Source: Macrostomum hystrix (taxonomy: Eukaryota > Platyhelminthes > Macrostomidae). Taken from it: a stretch of 64,000 nt of DNA. Position numbers and translations under genes: made by a program. Positions 28,196 to 39,635 of this stretch are shown in pieces (the stretch's first letter is position 1; each line of letters starts with the position of its first letter). The notes beneath the pieces are model-generated. The model searched no databases. It was not told the DNA's origin and worked only from the letters and a program-made list of their open reading frames with translations. Location of the stretch: assembly GCA_950097015.1 (NCBI GenBank), contig CATNEN010000038.1, positions 3,555,501 to 3,619,500 on the forward strand, in the 5' to 3' direction.

Positions 28196-30273
28196 ATAAC
28201 GGAGTGATGGACCAAACGAAGGAAAATCAGGCTTTAGATTTGTATTAATCTGCTGGGGAGTGGAGCAAGAGGTGTTTTTTTATTCTTGAAAAAGCCCCAT
28301 AAACATGTTGTGTTTTCACCTCGCCCACATCGTTTGCAGCAAGCACAGTGGATCGATGGAGACGCATTAATTGCTCCCTGGTGCAACATTTCAGTCTTCG
28401 CATTGGGGAGGCCTCTCTATGCATACTATACGCGTGTTGCCTCCCATTCCCATTCCTCACTTTACTTTCCATGCGTTTGAGTGCTCTTAGATTGCTATTC
28501 AAACACAAAACTGCGAGTAAGAGGATGCGGATATTAGTCAGGAGCTCAAAACTATCTGCAGCAGCTATAGCATCTATCTCTCACTATCTTTACTCCTTGT
28601 TTCCTAGCTCCCAAAAGCCAAAATTAAGACGCTCCCGCGGTTCATTGCTGCTGCAGAAGCCGGGCAGACCGGAAGATGGAGAGCTGCTGGGACAGGCAGG
28701 ACAGGGAAGGGCTCGGGGGGGTTAAAAACGTGTTGCCGATGCCATAGGTCGCCTGTCTGTTTGCCAGCTGAACTGCTCGCTCTTTAAGAGACACGCAACG
28801 CCGTTGCTAAGGACTCAGAATGGAAAACGCCGGCGGGGCAGAGAATCAGATGGAATGGCTGCATCAGAGCAGGCCGGACCAGGAATTTCTGAATACAAGC
28901 GTTGGGTGATGATGAGGAGCAGGAGGGCTATCCTCATGCATTGTCAGCGATACTGTAAATTCCCACATTTCATCCCGGCATCATCGCTGCCCATAACCCG
29001 TAGCGAAATCTACTACACACCTGACTGAATTGAGATGACGACTGATGAGGGTGTAGTGGTCATGTACTTTTTTGAGCTTTCAAAATAGACAGATAGTTTT
29101 TATGTTTTTAACCGCATTTTATAGCAGTTTTTTAAAGCGAAATAATACGTTTATATGAGTGGAAATGCGGAAACGAAATGGTGTTAGGGAGCATGCTAGC
29201 TACCATCCTTAAACTTTAGTGCATGTTAATATACCATTATTTTTGCGTACCTGGCTTCTTAATTTTACTCAGCAAAATATATGGTGTGATTACCAGGCCA
29301 ACATAATTGTTGTGAAAAGCTATTTATTGAAACACTACCTTTCGCCGATATTTCGTTGTGGAAGATAGTTTCATTAGCATGAAGAAGAAGGAATAAGAGA
29401 TACGAATCAGAGAAAAAAGATAAGACAGATTCCGAGATAGTCTGAGACTCGAAAACCACTAAAGAATCTGTCAAATTTCAATAAAATGTTCTTTTTGTCC
29501 AAATTCTGCTTTCATTTTGTTTTTGTTATTTTTTAATTCCCGCGATGCTTTTTCGTGACGCTGTTTAACAAAGCTGCTTTGGTAAGATGGGGTGTATATC
29601 AGATCTTAACTATATAAGAATTGGAACTACATATATCATTTCACTTAACTTATAGAGTATGCTACAAGCAAAAATTCAAAACTGCAAAACTATTAGCACG
29701 TGTTGTCTTTGCGTTTAATTCAAAAACTTATTATTAAGTTTTAAGTTTTTTTTAGTTTTATTCAAAAACTTAAGACTATATTCAAACTTCATAAAAGAAT
29801 CATAAATATTATCGATAGGCCTATATTAAAGTATGTGGTATCTTTTCTTAGTGTAACTAGTCTAGAGTGGCATTGCATTTTTGTAAGCTACGTAATAATA
29901 AGATTTAATAATAGATAGCCTTAGCATATATTCTACAAACATATTCAAACCATTGAATCTTTTGCAATTTAAAGGCACATTAAAACCATTGACCTTGAAT
30001 AAAAGTTGCACTGTGAACCAGTGACATGTGACCTCTCTAGTTTATTATTCTAGTTTACTTTGTAATAAAATATTAACTGGAATTTGTAATCGATTTTATA
30101 GTTGTGACATTATTATTTGGCTGGTACCTAGTAATCTAGGAACTTAAAATAATGGAATTCTATATTTTTAGTGCCTATTGTTGGGCCTATCTTATATTCT
30201 GATTAACAGAATTAAATAATTTTTTTCAGACAAAGCAGTTGCCTAGCTGAGGTCCACTAGTACTAGATTCTCA
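28196..30273. other. intergenic region upstream of OGA
   Basis: About 2.1 kb, partly GC-rich (28620-28900) then AT-rich. No recognisable coding region. A 3' splice-site-like TTTTTTCAG ends at 30229, 45 nt before the OGA start codon. Confidence 0.5.
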
Positions 30274-30313
30274 ATGGCTGCCAGCTCTACATTTCTATGT
30301 GGTGTTATTGAAG
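30274..30313 (+). CDS. OGA exon 1
   Basis: [13 protein letters not shown] plus one base. The start is the first ATG after a strong 3' splice-site-like motif at 30229. Donor GTAAGT. Confidence 0.92.
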
Positions 30314-33300
30314 GTAAGTCATGCTTTTATTAGACATTTTTACAAGTAAAAAGTTTAACTATTAAGTATAAGTATGGTATAATTGTCCTTTAATTGGCAA
30401 GCTTAAATTAGAATAGCTATGACTCTGATAGCAAAAATAATATGATTTATATATATAGATCAGCAGTCTTCCTCTTTCAGTTGCTGTTTATGCTCAAATT
30501 TTAAATATAATTCCTCAAAAGTTTTAAACTAAAAATGCAGAAAGCTTATTGAAAAAATTAACAAGAACAGTTTAACATAACCTACTATGGCTAATTATTG
30601 TTGCCAAAGAGTTTGTAATTGCTTTGAAGATTGTAGTGTCATTATTATTATTATTATTAGGCACACACTTAAAAGGTGCTACTTTTTAATTATCCAATTT
30701 ACTTAAATATAATATTAGTCAAGTGTAACGAAGGTAGGAGTAGGACTACAGTACTTACAGCTTACACAGGCCAACTTGCATAGTTTCCTTTATTATATAG
30801 ATAAGAACAAGTTTATGGACCAAAACAACTATATGAAATAAGAAAGAAACATTCTTAAATATTCTCATTGTCTTTTATATAATAAAATTTTTTTTTGCAC
30901 CTGTTCAGGCTTCTATGGTCAGCCCTGGTCAGGCAAGGAGCGCAGGTGCCTGTTTGAACGTATGCAATCTATGCAGCTCAATGCCTACATGTATGCACCA
31001 AAGGATGACAATAAGCACAGGTGTGACTGGCGTGTGCTGTACAATGCCAAAGAGGCAGGTAAGATTTAGTGATTTAGATTTAGTGCACTATTATTGCAGT
31101 GCTGAATTTAAAGATACTAGATTAAGATTTTCTTGCTTCTGGATGCCTACCTCAGATTCTTTTTAAAATCAGAGATCTCTGTTTAACTTACAGAAATTCC
31201 AGAATCCTAGATCCCTAACGAAATCCTTTGATTTAGAATTCAGATTTTTCAATCCTTGATCCCTCATTATTTTTCCTAAATCTCGGATCCCAGATTCCTA
31301 CTTCTGTTCTCAGATCCCATCTCAGAATCCCATAGCCGCATTAGGATCACATTCTGTGATGCCTTGTCATTCCAGAAAAGCTGCGCTCGCTGATTGGCGC
31401 GGCCGAATCCGCTGGTGTGACCTTCATCTATGCTCTGTCACCCGGCCTGGACATGAATTACTCAAGCCAGGTGCCTCTGCTGCTGCGTAAGCTGACTCAG
31501 GTGCGAGACCTCGGCTGCCAGGCCTTCGCCCTGCTGTTTGATGACATCGAGCCGAAACTGCGCGGCCCCGATAAGGCAGCTTTTAAGTCTCCCGCCGAGG
31601 CTCAGGTGGGTAGGGAATCTCGAATCCTAAATTCCTACTCCAGTTCTCGAATCCTAAATGCCGACTTCATTTCTCGAATCCTGAATCCCATCTTCAGTTC
31701 TCGAATCCTACCTAAATCCCAACTTCAGTTCTCGAATCCTAAATCCCATCTTCTGTTCTCGAATCCTAAATCCCAACTCCAGTTCTCGAATCCTACCTAA
31801 ATCCCAACTTCAGTTCTCGAATCCTAAATCCCAAATTCAGTTCTCGAATCCTACCTAAATCCCAAATTCAGTTCTCGAATCCTAAATCCCAAATTCAGTT
31901 CTCGAATCCTACCTAAATCCCAAATTCAGTTCTGGAATCCTAAATCCCAACTTCAGTTCTCGAATCCTAAATCCCTACTTCAGTTCTTGAATCCTACCTA
32001 AATCCCTACTCCATTTCTCAAATCCTAAATCCCAATTGTAGTTTTTTAATCCTAAATACCATCTCGAGTTCGTTAACTCCATCTTTCGAACCTCAATTTC
32101 CAACTTTCATAATTTCGGTGGTCTCTTCAATAAAAGAATAAATAAATTTTCCCACTCTAGTGCTCGGTAACGAACGCCGCCTTTGAGCACCTAGGCCAGC
32201 CGCGCACGTTTCTGTTCTGCCCAACTGAGTACTGCGCCAGCCGCGCCCGGCCGAACGTCGCCGAGTCGGCCTACCTGGCCACAGTGGGTGCTAAATTAGC
32301 AGCACAGATTGGCGTGCTGTGGACTGGGCCGCGGGTTGTGTCAAAAACCATCACTGCAACTTCAATTAGAGAGGTGAGAAACCAACTCGCCTGTCCTCTT
32401 CTCTGCTTTCCTATTTTATGAATTTCTAAATTATTTTGCGCCCCCCAACCTCGGCAATCCAGGTTGGACAAGCACTGAAGCGGCGACCAGTGATCTGGGA
32501 CAATCTGCACGCCAACGATTACGACATGTCCCGCCTGTTTCTGGGCCCCTTCAGCGGGCGAGCCCTGGATCTGGCGCCACTGCTTGGCGGAGTGCTCACC
32601 AACCCCAACTGCCAGTTTGAGGTCTGTCATTGTGCTGGTCCGAGTCTGCATTCTGTAGCGGGACTGACGCTGACTGGGACTGAATCGGGACTGCGGCAGA
32701 GCGGGACTGAAGCGGGAATGAGGCAGAGCGACTGTGAATGCAATCTTTCTGTATTTTTACATTCGTAATCAACCTGTTCTCTGACAACCAGGCCAACTTC
32801 GTCGCCATGAGCACCCTGGCCCAGTGGTGCCGGCTAGCCTCCAGCGGTAGCGCAGGCGATATCAGCGCGGCGTACATCCCGGAGGTGGCCCTGGAGAGGG
32901 CGGTTCGCGACTGGCTGCCGCACTTTGTCGTGAGTGGCTGCGGTGAGACCTCCGGCGAGCCAGAGTTCGATTCCGAGGCTGCGAATTCAGCCAGCGGTGC
33001 TGCGGTAGATCAGGTTAGTTAAGAGGGGAATCGAGATTTCAATGGCTAGTTGTTAACATTGCACCATCTCAGTGTCAACTTTTTACATCTGCCAAGCAGT
33101 CAGCCGACTGCAGCGACAGCAGCAGCAGCAGCGGTGATGAAGCAGTCTGCAGATTGCCGATAACCTACGACGAGCTGCTGCGAATCTGCCACCTGTTCTA
33201 CCTGCCCTACAGGCACGGCGATTGGGCCATTCGGCTATTGGATGAATTTCATTGGCTGCGCGTTTGCTCGGTTAGTGACGAGCAGCCCTCTGATTGGTCG

Positions 33301-35913
33301 GCTAGGGCGGCAGATTTCAACCGAGAGCTAGCTAGCCTGCGATTGGTTCGCCGGAAACTAAACATGCTGGCCAACAGGCGTTTGGCTTTGGATTTATTTC
33401 GCTACGTTGGCGACGTTTGTCACGTGCTGGGCACCCTCAGTGCCTATATCAACAATAGGAGTAAGCGCTTGGTTTACAGCAGGTGTCGGCAACCTCCGGC
33501 CCGCGGGCCAGATGCGGCCCTACAAATCCGACCCGTTGCCCCTTACCACACCTACAGTATCCTGTTTCATCTTCCCGTGTCTCATCTCTCTCCTTTCTCA
33601 TCCCTCCCCTTTCTCATGATTCTACAGTCAATGTGGTCCGCTGTCGTCTGTTAGGTTCTCTCTGTAGCCCGCCAGCTAATAAGTTTGCCTACCCCTGGTT
33701 TATGGGATTAACTGTGCTGATTATACTACTTTGTATGCCTAATAAGTAGGTAGTTAAGTATCATACTATCTATTAAAGGGTTGTCTGTACACGGGATGCC
33801 AAGAGTTCACGTGCGTTCTTTTTTAAATCCATATGAGTAGTAGGGGACTAAATTTGCGATGGGATTTAGTGTTGTGCAGAATGATTCTAGATCAGTGTAA
33901 GAGGGGATATTTTCTGGATTAGAGATGTGCTCAGTGTATAAGGGGATAATTCTGGATTAGAGATGGGATTAGTGTGGGAGGGGATAGTTCTGGATTAGAG
34001 ATGGGATTAGTGTGGGAGGGGATAGTTCTGGATTAGAGATGGGATTAGTGTGGGAGGGGATAGTTCTGGATTAGGGATGGGATTAGTGTGGGAGGGGATA
34101 GTTCTGGATTAGGGATGGGATTAGTGTGGGAGGGGATAGTTCTGGATTAGGGATGGGATTAGTGTGGGAGGGGATAGTTCTGGATTAGGGATGGGATTAG
34201 TGTGGGAGGGGATAGTTCTGGATTAGGGATGGGATTAGTGTGGGAGGGGATAGTTCTGGATTAGAGATGGGATTAGTGTGGGAGGGGATAGTTCTGGATT
34301 AGAGATGGGATTAGTGTGGGAGGGGATAGTTCTGGATTAGAGATGGGATTAGTGTGGGAGGGGATAGTTCTGGATTAGAGATGGGATTAATGTGGGAGGA
34401 GATAGTTCTGGATTAGAGATGGGATTTGTGTGGGAGGGGATAATTCAGGGTTAGAGATCGGGTGAGTGTAGGAGGAGATAATTCTGGATTAGAGATAGGA
34501 TTTGTGTGAGAGGGGATAATTCTGGATTAGAGATTAGAGATTTCGGATTCTGGACTGTGATGGGATTCATTTAACAGGGAATGAGTCTAAATGTGCGACA
34601 AATTTTTCACAATTTCTGATGCAATAAATCGCTTCTGGTGATGTTCAGACTGGAGTTACTTAATTGTGTTAAATGATTATTCCATTGTTTATCCTGCTTT
34701 CCTAGAATCAGGCGAGCAGCCTGGAGGGGCCACATCACCCTCTTCGTCCGCGCTGTGCCGCGGCGGCCTGGCAGCCGAGCTTCAGCGCCTGCTGCCGCCG
34801 GACGCCGCTCGCAGCCTCCTGCTGCACCGGGTGTTCGCCGTCCGCCGCTGCTGCTCGGACATCGATAGGACCGCCCTGGCCGAGCTGATCTGCTGCACCG
34901 AGCCCCGCGTCCCTGCCGACCGCCTCCTGGAACTTTGCTGCGCCAGCGGCGTCGACGGCACCGCCAATGACGAAGCTGCCACGGCTGGCTTCGTGCTGGA
35001 GGACGCATTCGGCGTGTGCGCGTTCGCCTGCGTTGTGCCCCGCCACCGCGAAGCTTCTGTGGGAACCGTGGTGAGCGCTCGTGCAGTGTCCGACTTCAAC
35101 ATCTCTAACTTCCAGTGTCTAACAGCTTCAACTTCCAGTGTCTAACAGCTTCAGCTTATAGTGTCTAACAGCTCTCAATTCAAGTGTCTAAGAGTTCAAA
35201 CTAAGCTGTCTCTGTAAGCTTAAAAGTCAAACAGTTTCCATCAGTTCCATCAGTTTTCAGGAGTATCTAACAGCTTCCATCAGTGACTAACAGCTTCCAT
35301 AGTGTCTAACAGCTTCCTTCAGTGTCTAACAGCTTCCATTAGTGTCTAACAGCTTCCATCAGAGTTTAATAGCTTCCATCAGTGTCTAACAGCTTCCTTC
35401 AGTGTCTAACAGCTTCCATCAGTGTCTAACAGCTTCCTTCAGTGTCTAATAGCTTCCATCAGTGTCTAACAGCTTCCTTCAGTGTCTAACAGCTTCCATC
35501 AGCGTGCTTGAGTCAGCAGCTAAAACGATCCCACTAATCTCCTCCTGCAGGACTTCCTCCCTTCGCTAGCCGACGCTTTTCAGTCTCCGTCCATATCGCC
35601 ACTGCCTCCACCGCAGTCGCTGTTGCATTTCGCTGTTTCGCCCTCTGGACGGTGCGATCTCTCGCTTGAGTCGAAGGCGCGACCGCTTCGCCGACTGTTG
35701 ACTCGCTGCCTGGACATCCTGGCTGACTATGGCTCCGACTGGGCCCACTGCCTGCTGTCAGCCCATCAAGGCGATGGCAGCAGTGCCACTGATTCAAATC
35801 CAATGTCAGACGATCTAGCCAAGAATCTTTGCGACTGCCTCGGCTTTCAACGACTCGATTTTCCAGAGGCGGACAGGCGCGGCTGGCAGCTGCTGGGACG
35901 CTCGCTTCTCTGA
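30274..35913 (+). CDS. protein O-GlcNAcase (GH84 hexosaminidase with C-terminal acetyltransferase-like domain)
   Basis: Removes O-linked N-acetylglucosamine from Ser/Thr of nuclear and cytoplasmic proteins, opposing OGT. Nine exons with consistent phases give about 700 aa, complete from ATG to TGA. The GH84 domain starts at once ([26 protein letters not shown]). The catalytic Asp pair is in ALLFDDIE (about residues 119-120). [22 protein letters not shown] and GVLTNPNC follow as in animal OGA. A stalk region ([20 protein letters not shown]) and a C-terminal GNAT-like domain ending GRSLL complete it. The protein is shorter than human OGA (916 aa), mainly because the disordered segment between the catalytic domain and the stalk is reduced to about 50 residues. 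Confidence 0.95.
30314..30908. other. OGA intron 1
   Basis: 595 bp, AT-rich, with a short ATT microsatellite at about 30640. No other feature. Confidence 0.6.
30909..31058 (+). CDS. OGA exon 2: start of the GH84 barrel
   Basis: [19 protein letters not shown] and [18 protein letters not shown], hallmark substrate-pocket segments. Acceptor TTCAG, donor GTAAGA, phase 1 to 1. Confidence 0.95.
31059..31375. other. OGA intron 2
   Basis: 317 bp with degenerate repeats around CAGATTC/ATCCCAGATTCC motifs. No gene. Confidence 0.55.
31376..31605 (+). CDS. OGA exon 3: catalytic aspartates
   Basis: Contains [15 protein letters not shown] and the catalytic ALLFDDIE. Donor GTGGGT; a degenerate tandem repeat begins about 10 nt beyond it. 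Confidence 0.95.
31616..32090. repeat. OGA intron 3 minisatellite (TCGAATCCTAAATCCCAACT type)
   Basis: About 17 units of 26-30 bp, with and without an inserted CTAC. Starts about 10 nt after the exon 3 donor. Confidence 0.88.
32161..32373 (+). CDS. OGA exon 4
   Basis: 71 codons, phase 0. [12 protein letters not shown] and [15 protein letters not shown] match the conserved barrel strands. Confidence 0.95.
32463..32621 (+). CDS. OGA exon 5
   Basis: 53 codons, phase 0. [20 protein letters not shown] and [12 protein letters not shown] contain the conserved Asp and Asn residues that bind the sugar. Confidence 0.95.
32792..33013 (+). CDS. OGA exon 6: end of catalytic domain
   Basis: 74 codons, phase 0. 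[13 protein letters not shown] corresponds to the end of the barrel. The rest is a short acidic, Ser-rich linker. Confidence 0.9.
33100..33460 (+). CDS. OGA exon 7: helical stalk domain
   Basis: Begins with an acidic Ser-rich run (encoded by AGC repeats), then [20 protein letters not shown] and LLDEFHWLR, matching the stalk helices that form the OGA dimer. Donor GTAAGC, phase 1. Confidence 0.92.
33480..33697. mobile_element. hAT-type MITE in OGA intron 7
   Basis: The left end is CAGGTGTCGGCAACCT and the right end, reverse-complemented, is CAGGGGTAGGCAAACT: the hAT consensus terminus, 13 of 16 identical. Candidate 8-bp target duplications GTTTACAG (33472-33479) and GTTTATGG (33698-33705) match at six positions, so the insertion is old. 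At 218 bp it is far too short to encode a transposase, and its interior contains a small TCTCATCTCTC repeat. Confidence 0.75.
33895..34545. repeat. 38-bp minisatellite in OGA intron 7
   Basis: About 17 units containing GGGAGGGGATAGTTCTGGAT, with GATTAGAGAT and GATTAGGGAT variants in blocks. The edges are degenerate. Confidence 0.93.
34706..35070 (+). CDS. OGA exon 8: stalk end and start of the GNAT-like domain
   Basis: [11 protein letters not shown] matches the end of the stalk. VFAVRRCC and [19 protein letters not shown] match the acetyltransferase-like fold (human FVLEDEDGICGYALG). Very GC-rich. Donor GTGAGC; a 20-bp array begins shortly after. Confidence 0.9.
35085..35515. repeat. 20-bp array in OGA intron 8
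   Basis: About 20 units of TGTCTAACAGCTTCCATCAG type. Starts about 15 nt after the exon 8 donor and is degenerate at that end. Confidence 0.92.
35551..35913 (+). CDS. OGA exon 9: C-terminus
   Basis: 121 codons including the [13 protein letters not shown] corresponds to human NFPSLIKM and the protein ends LLGRSLL, as in human OGA (ILGRSL). A possible ATTAAA poly(A) signal lies at about 35936. Confidence 0.93.
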   Translation, partial: DFLPSLADAFQSPSISPLPPPQSLLHFAVSPSGRCDLSLESKARPLRRLLTRCLDILADYGSDWAHCLLSAHQGDGSSATDSNPMSDDLAKNLCDCLGFQRLDFPEADRRGWQLLGRSLL

Positions 35914-35957
35914 CTCTCTTTCGATGCTGCTTCGTTATTAAAAATTTTCGGATGGTT

Positions 35958-36405
35958 TTTAGAAAATGTCAGAGCGTGTCTAGTAGTGTCAGAGGGTGTC
36001 TGGTAGTGTCAGAGGGTGTCTGGTAGTGTCAGAGGGTGTCTGGTAGTGTCAGAGGTTGTCTGGTAGTGTCAGAGGGTGTCTGGTAGTGTCAGTGGGTGTC
36101 TGGTAGTTTCAGAGGGTGTCTGGTAGTGTCAGAGGGTGTCTGGTATTGTCAGAGGGTGTCTGGTAGTGTCAGAGGGTGTCTGGTATTGTCAGAGGGTATC
36201 TAGTAGTGTCAGAGGGTGTCTGGTAGTGTCAAATGGTGTCTGGTAGTATCAGAGGTTGTCTGGTAGTGTCAGAGGGTGTCTGGTATTGTTAGAGGGTGTC
36301 TGATAGTGTCAGAGGTTGTCTGGTAGTGTCAGAGGTTGTCTGGTAGTGTCAGAGGGTGTCTGGTAGTGTCAAAGGGTGTCTTGTAGTTCCAGCGGTTGTC
36401 ATGTA
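35958..36405. repeat. 20-bp array after the OGA stop codon
   Basis: About 22 units of TGTCTGGTAGTGTCAGAGGG, beginning about 45 nt after the stop. It lies in or just past the 3' UTR, depending on which poly(A) site is used. Confidence 0.93.
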
Positions 36406-37721
36406 ATTGTCGTGCAATATTTTCTGAATTTTTTCACCCCACATGGCTTTGCTTTTCCTTTAAGTTCTTATATGTATTCAAACTGATTCTATTTCGTAAA
36501 TCGAATATATATTTTGTGAATGGTTGCTGAGTTTCTTACACGTGGTTCATGTCGGACTATTCTCGTTCTTTGAATTCGAGCTATAAGACCTGAAAGAAAG
36601 CGAATGGCTTTTCTTACTTTCCACAGATTCCGACAGTCATAACAGTCACGCTAGTACTTTTGTACAAATTGAACGTTTCAGCTAATACAATTGAAATGCT
36701 AACCTTATAACAGAAGAGCATCTTGCAAGCAACTATTTTATCTGCAGGTCCCAATACGTTTTTTGCGAATTAACTGGCGGAGTGGCATAAAATACTCGAC
36801 GAATGTTTAGTTTTCTTTGCATATGTTCATCCGATGACAAAGCTCAAGAAACGGGCCAGGGGTAGAGGCAAACTCAAACACTTGCAAGATAACTTTGACT
36901 GTGAACAGAATGAACGTATTATTGTTGGCTAGTGACATCCTAGATAAAACCAAGGACTACTTAAGTAGTTTATATATACGTTACTTGAGTAGTCCTTGGA
37001 TAAAACTAACCATGGCTAACATGTAGTATTTCTATAGACTTGGTTTTCATGTGTATAGTAATACTTTAATAAATTGCTAGCAAACTACTGACTAAACAAG
37101 TGATGAAAAGCTTACTATCTGAATTAAATATAATTAATACCATTTTTCAGTTGGACTCTCAAAGATAATTGTACTCACTAGTAACACCCTTTGCAGGAAT
37201 AGATTAGATATAGACATGTTGCTGGTAACAATAGTCGTTCAGTATTCCTCTTGCAACATGATACTAGTAAAACAGTCAATATCTATTTGCCAGGTCTACT
37301 GAAATTGTTCATGCGTTTACATAAGGCTTTCTACAAAAGCACACCCCTTGCACATTCTCTCTAAAATCATTGTTTTAATATGTCATTTTATATTAATGAA
37401 TACTTTCAGCGGCTTGAAATATAAGTCCAAATACAATAGAAATGCAAAACTATAACAATTAGACATACATCACAGGACCTGCAAAGTAACACTGACATGT
37501 AGTAACAATAAGCTAATTACAATTTATACGTTTGCTTTCACGATTTACTTTCATAGAAGCTCGAATTCTGTAACACGGTAACATGTTATCGCTGGATAAA
37601 TATGTTATATTCGGGATGTTTTTGGAAAACAGCTTACTTTCACATTAAACTGCGTGAGTTTTTGTGGAGCACGGGTGTAGCTCAAATGTAGCAGCACATC
37701 ATTAGGCCTAACTGCTAGATC
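36406..37721. other. intergenic region with a 17-bp hairpin
   Basis: AT-rich and without a recognisable gene. At 36949-36999 CCAAGGACTACTTAAGTA and ACTTGAGTAGTCCTTGG form an inverted repeat with one mismatch around a 14-nt AT-rich loop. Confidence 0.6.
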
Positions 37722-38511
37722 GGAAACAGTCCATTTCGGCGACAGACCATTTCGGCGACAACCATTTCGGCGACAAGTCATTTCGGCGACAACCATTTCA
37801 GCGACAATACTTTTGAAACAGTGCCCGCCGATTAAAAGTAATAAAATTTGCCGTCATCATTCGAGTACGCTGGTGCGAGGCCAGTGGTGAGGATGCGGCG
37901 GTAGATAGCCTGGGTGAAATGAAAGGCACAACCACGCAGCTACAGTCACTGTAGCTGGCGGTAATGCTGCTGTGTCACGCCGCTGTTGCAGGTCCTATGC
38001 TGCCACCTGGAACATTCGTCACATTGCAGCGCTTGCTGCCTATGTCTGACCAGATCGTGGCAAACAACACAGCTAAACATGACTGAATAACTAACTGGCT
38101 GACTAACTGGCTGGCTGGCTTTTATACACCATATCAGCTTATATTGCACTTATAGCACTGGGCCTGTTGTCCTCTCTAACTCATCCTTTCCCTCAACTTG
38201 AGATCCAACGTGCTATTTTTCATTGCACATCGCACATTGCACATGCACATTGCACGATGCTACTTATAAGTAAGACAAGGTGAGGTTGACGCACATAGAG
38301 CGCGGACCAAACTGATCCAAACTCGCGCGGCTATTTATATTACATGTTAAAACAAATACTATAACAGGAATACATTAATAAAAGTAGAAGAATCAAATAC
38401 ATTACATGCTCAATAAGCAAACACTATCAGATCCATTATTACTGCGGTTTTGATGTTTGTCGCCGAAGTGGTTGTCGCCGAAATGACTTGTCGCCGAAAT
38501 GGACCGGATCC
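37722..38511. mobile_element. 790-bp non-autonomous DNA element with 8-bp target duplication
   Basis: GCTAGATC occurs on both sides (37714-37721 and 38512-38519). The ends are inverted (GGAAACAGTCCATTTCGGCG and, from the right, GGATCCGGTCCATTTCGGCG). Each end carries iterated copies of a CATTTCGGCGACA motif (five left, three right). Inside, on the minus strand, is a remnant of a PHD-finger-coding region. The target duplication length suits MULE or hAT elements. I cannot assign the superfamily from the termini alone. Confidence 0.8.
37946..38149 (-). pseudogene. PHD-finger fragment inside the 790-bp element
   Basis: A 67-codon frame with CVVCHDLVRHRQQALQCDEC followed by SRWQHRTCN: a C-x2-C...C-x2-C-x3-H-x2-C zinc-binding pattern. 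It is cut short by a stop soon after the last Cys and is followed by no transposase sequence. Probably the leftover N-terminal zinc finger of the parent transposase. Confidence 0.6.
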
Positions 38512-39635
38512 GCTAGATCTACATAACATCCATCACTTATCCAATTAAATAGTAAAATTCCTACGATATATTTTCTGCCTTGTGCTGTGCCACAGCAAGT
38601 AGGCCTAATATTTTTAATTATTACATTAAATATTGAATAAACTTTAATCTTAATTGGACAGTTTGGAGTCTTTGGACCAGGACCCTTGGCCTGGCCTTAG
38701 CAGTCAGTTTGACTGTGCCATGTGCCCTACTACTTACTAGTTTAGTTAAACCTTGAATCAGCCACAGGCAGGCAATTTTCGATTGGCCTGTGGTATTTAA
38801 ATTAAATATATTTATAACTTTCAAAAGTGTTATATAAAATCTGAAATTGCCTACATATTAATTGGCTTAACAATTATAGCTAGTCACCTTCACATTGTGT
38901 CTGTATCTGTATGAGCCTATCCTTCCTAATATTTTTATCAATTTGACTCTGAGTTAAATCTCCTAGGCCTATCTCTAGTGTATTGTCAACATACTAATTA
39001 TCATAGGGAGCTTTTCTAGTTGTTAAAAAACTCCTATTAGGCCTACTCACTAAACTACCTTCAGAAACATAAATCATAATTATTATAGGCCTATTACCTT
39101 GTCCACATACTTAACACTGTTTCATGCAGTTGCTATGCTAGTTCTTTCCCTTTATATGTATATTCATCAATACTTGTGCCAGTTAAGCCTCCAAGTTTTC
39201 CAAACAGTTTAGCAGTAATGTAGGTTAGGGTTAGGGTAATGTATCATCAACCAAACAGTGTATCTTCAAAACCGAACAAGAATTTTGACTTTTTCCTTGG
39301 TCTCGTGCAAGACAGAAACAAGCTATTGTGTTTCACAGAACAACTAATTTGAAAGTTGAAGAAATTATCTACAAGCGGAGGCATGATGTGCAATGAAGCA
39401 TTAAGAGGAAAGAAAGATATTGATGTTTCAGTAGAAATTTTTATTGCAAAAGCATACTTTTTAACAACATTTTTTCAGTATGTACTTTAGACGAAGATTG
39501 TATATGGTTGCTTGCCAATTAAATGACCATAAATGTAGTTATTTATAGAGCATTAAAAATGCTTTCAAATTATATAATTCATGATAGTTCACTCCTTAAA
39601 ATAAGATTAAACCACTCACTCAAATTGTAAAACCA
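38512..39635. other. unique AT-rich sequence between two transposons
   Basis: About 1.1 kb without recognised genes. It contains two TTAGGG units at about 39230, too few to call telomeric. Confidence 0.5.

Noticed and set aside
28245-29028. Several 60-125-codon ORFs upstream of OGA
   Set aside because: No recognisable domain or splice-supported extension, and overlapping frames on both strands.
39225-39240. Telomeric repeat
   Set aside because: Only two TTAGGG units in unique sequence.
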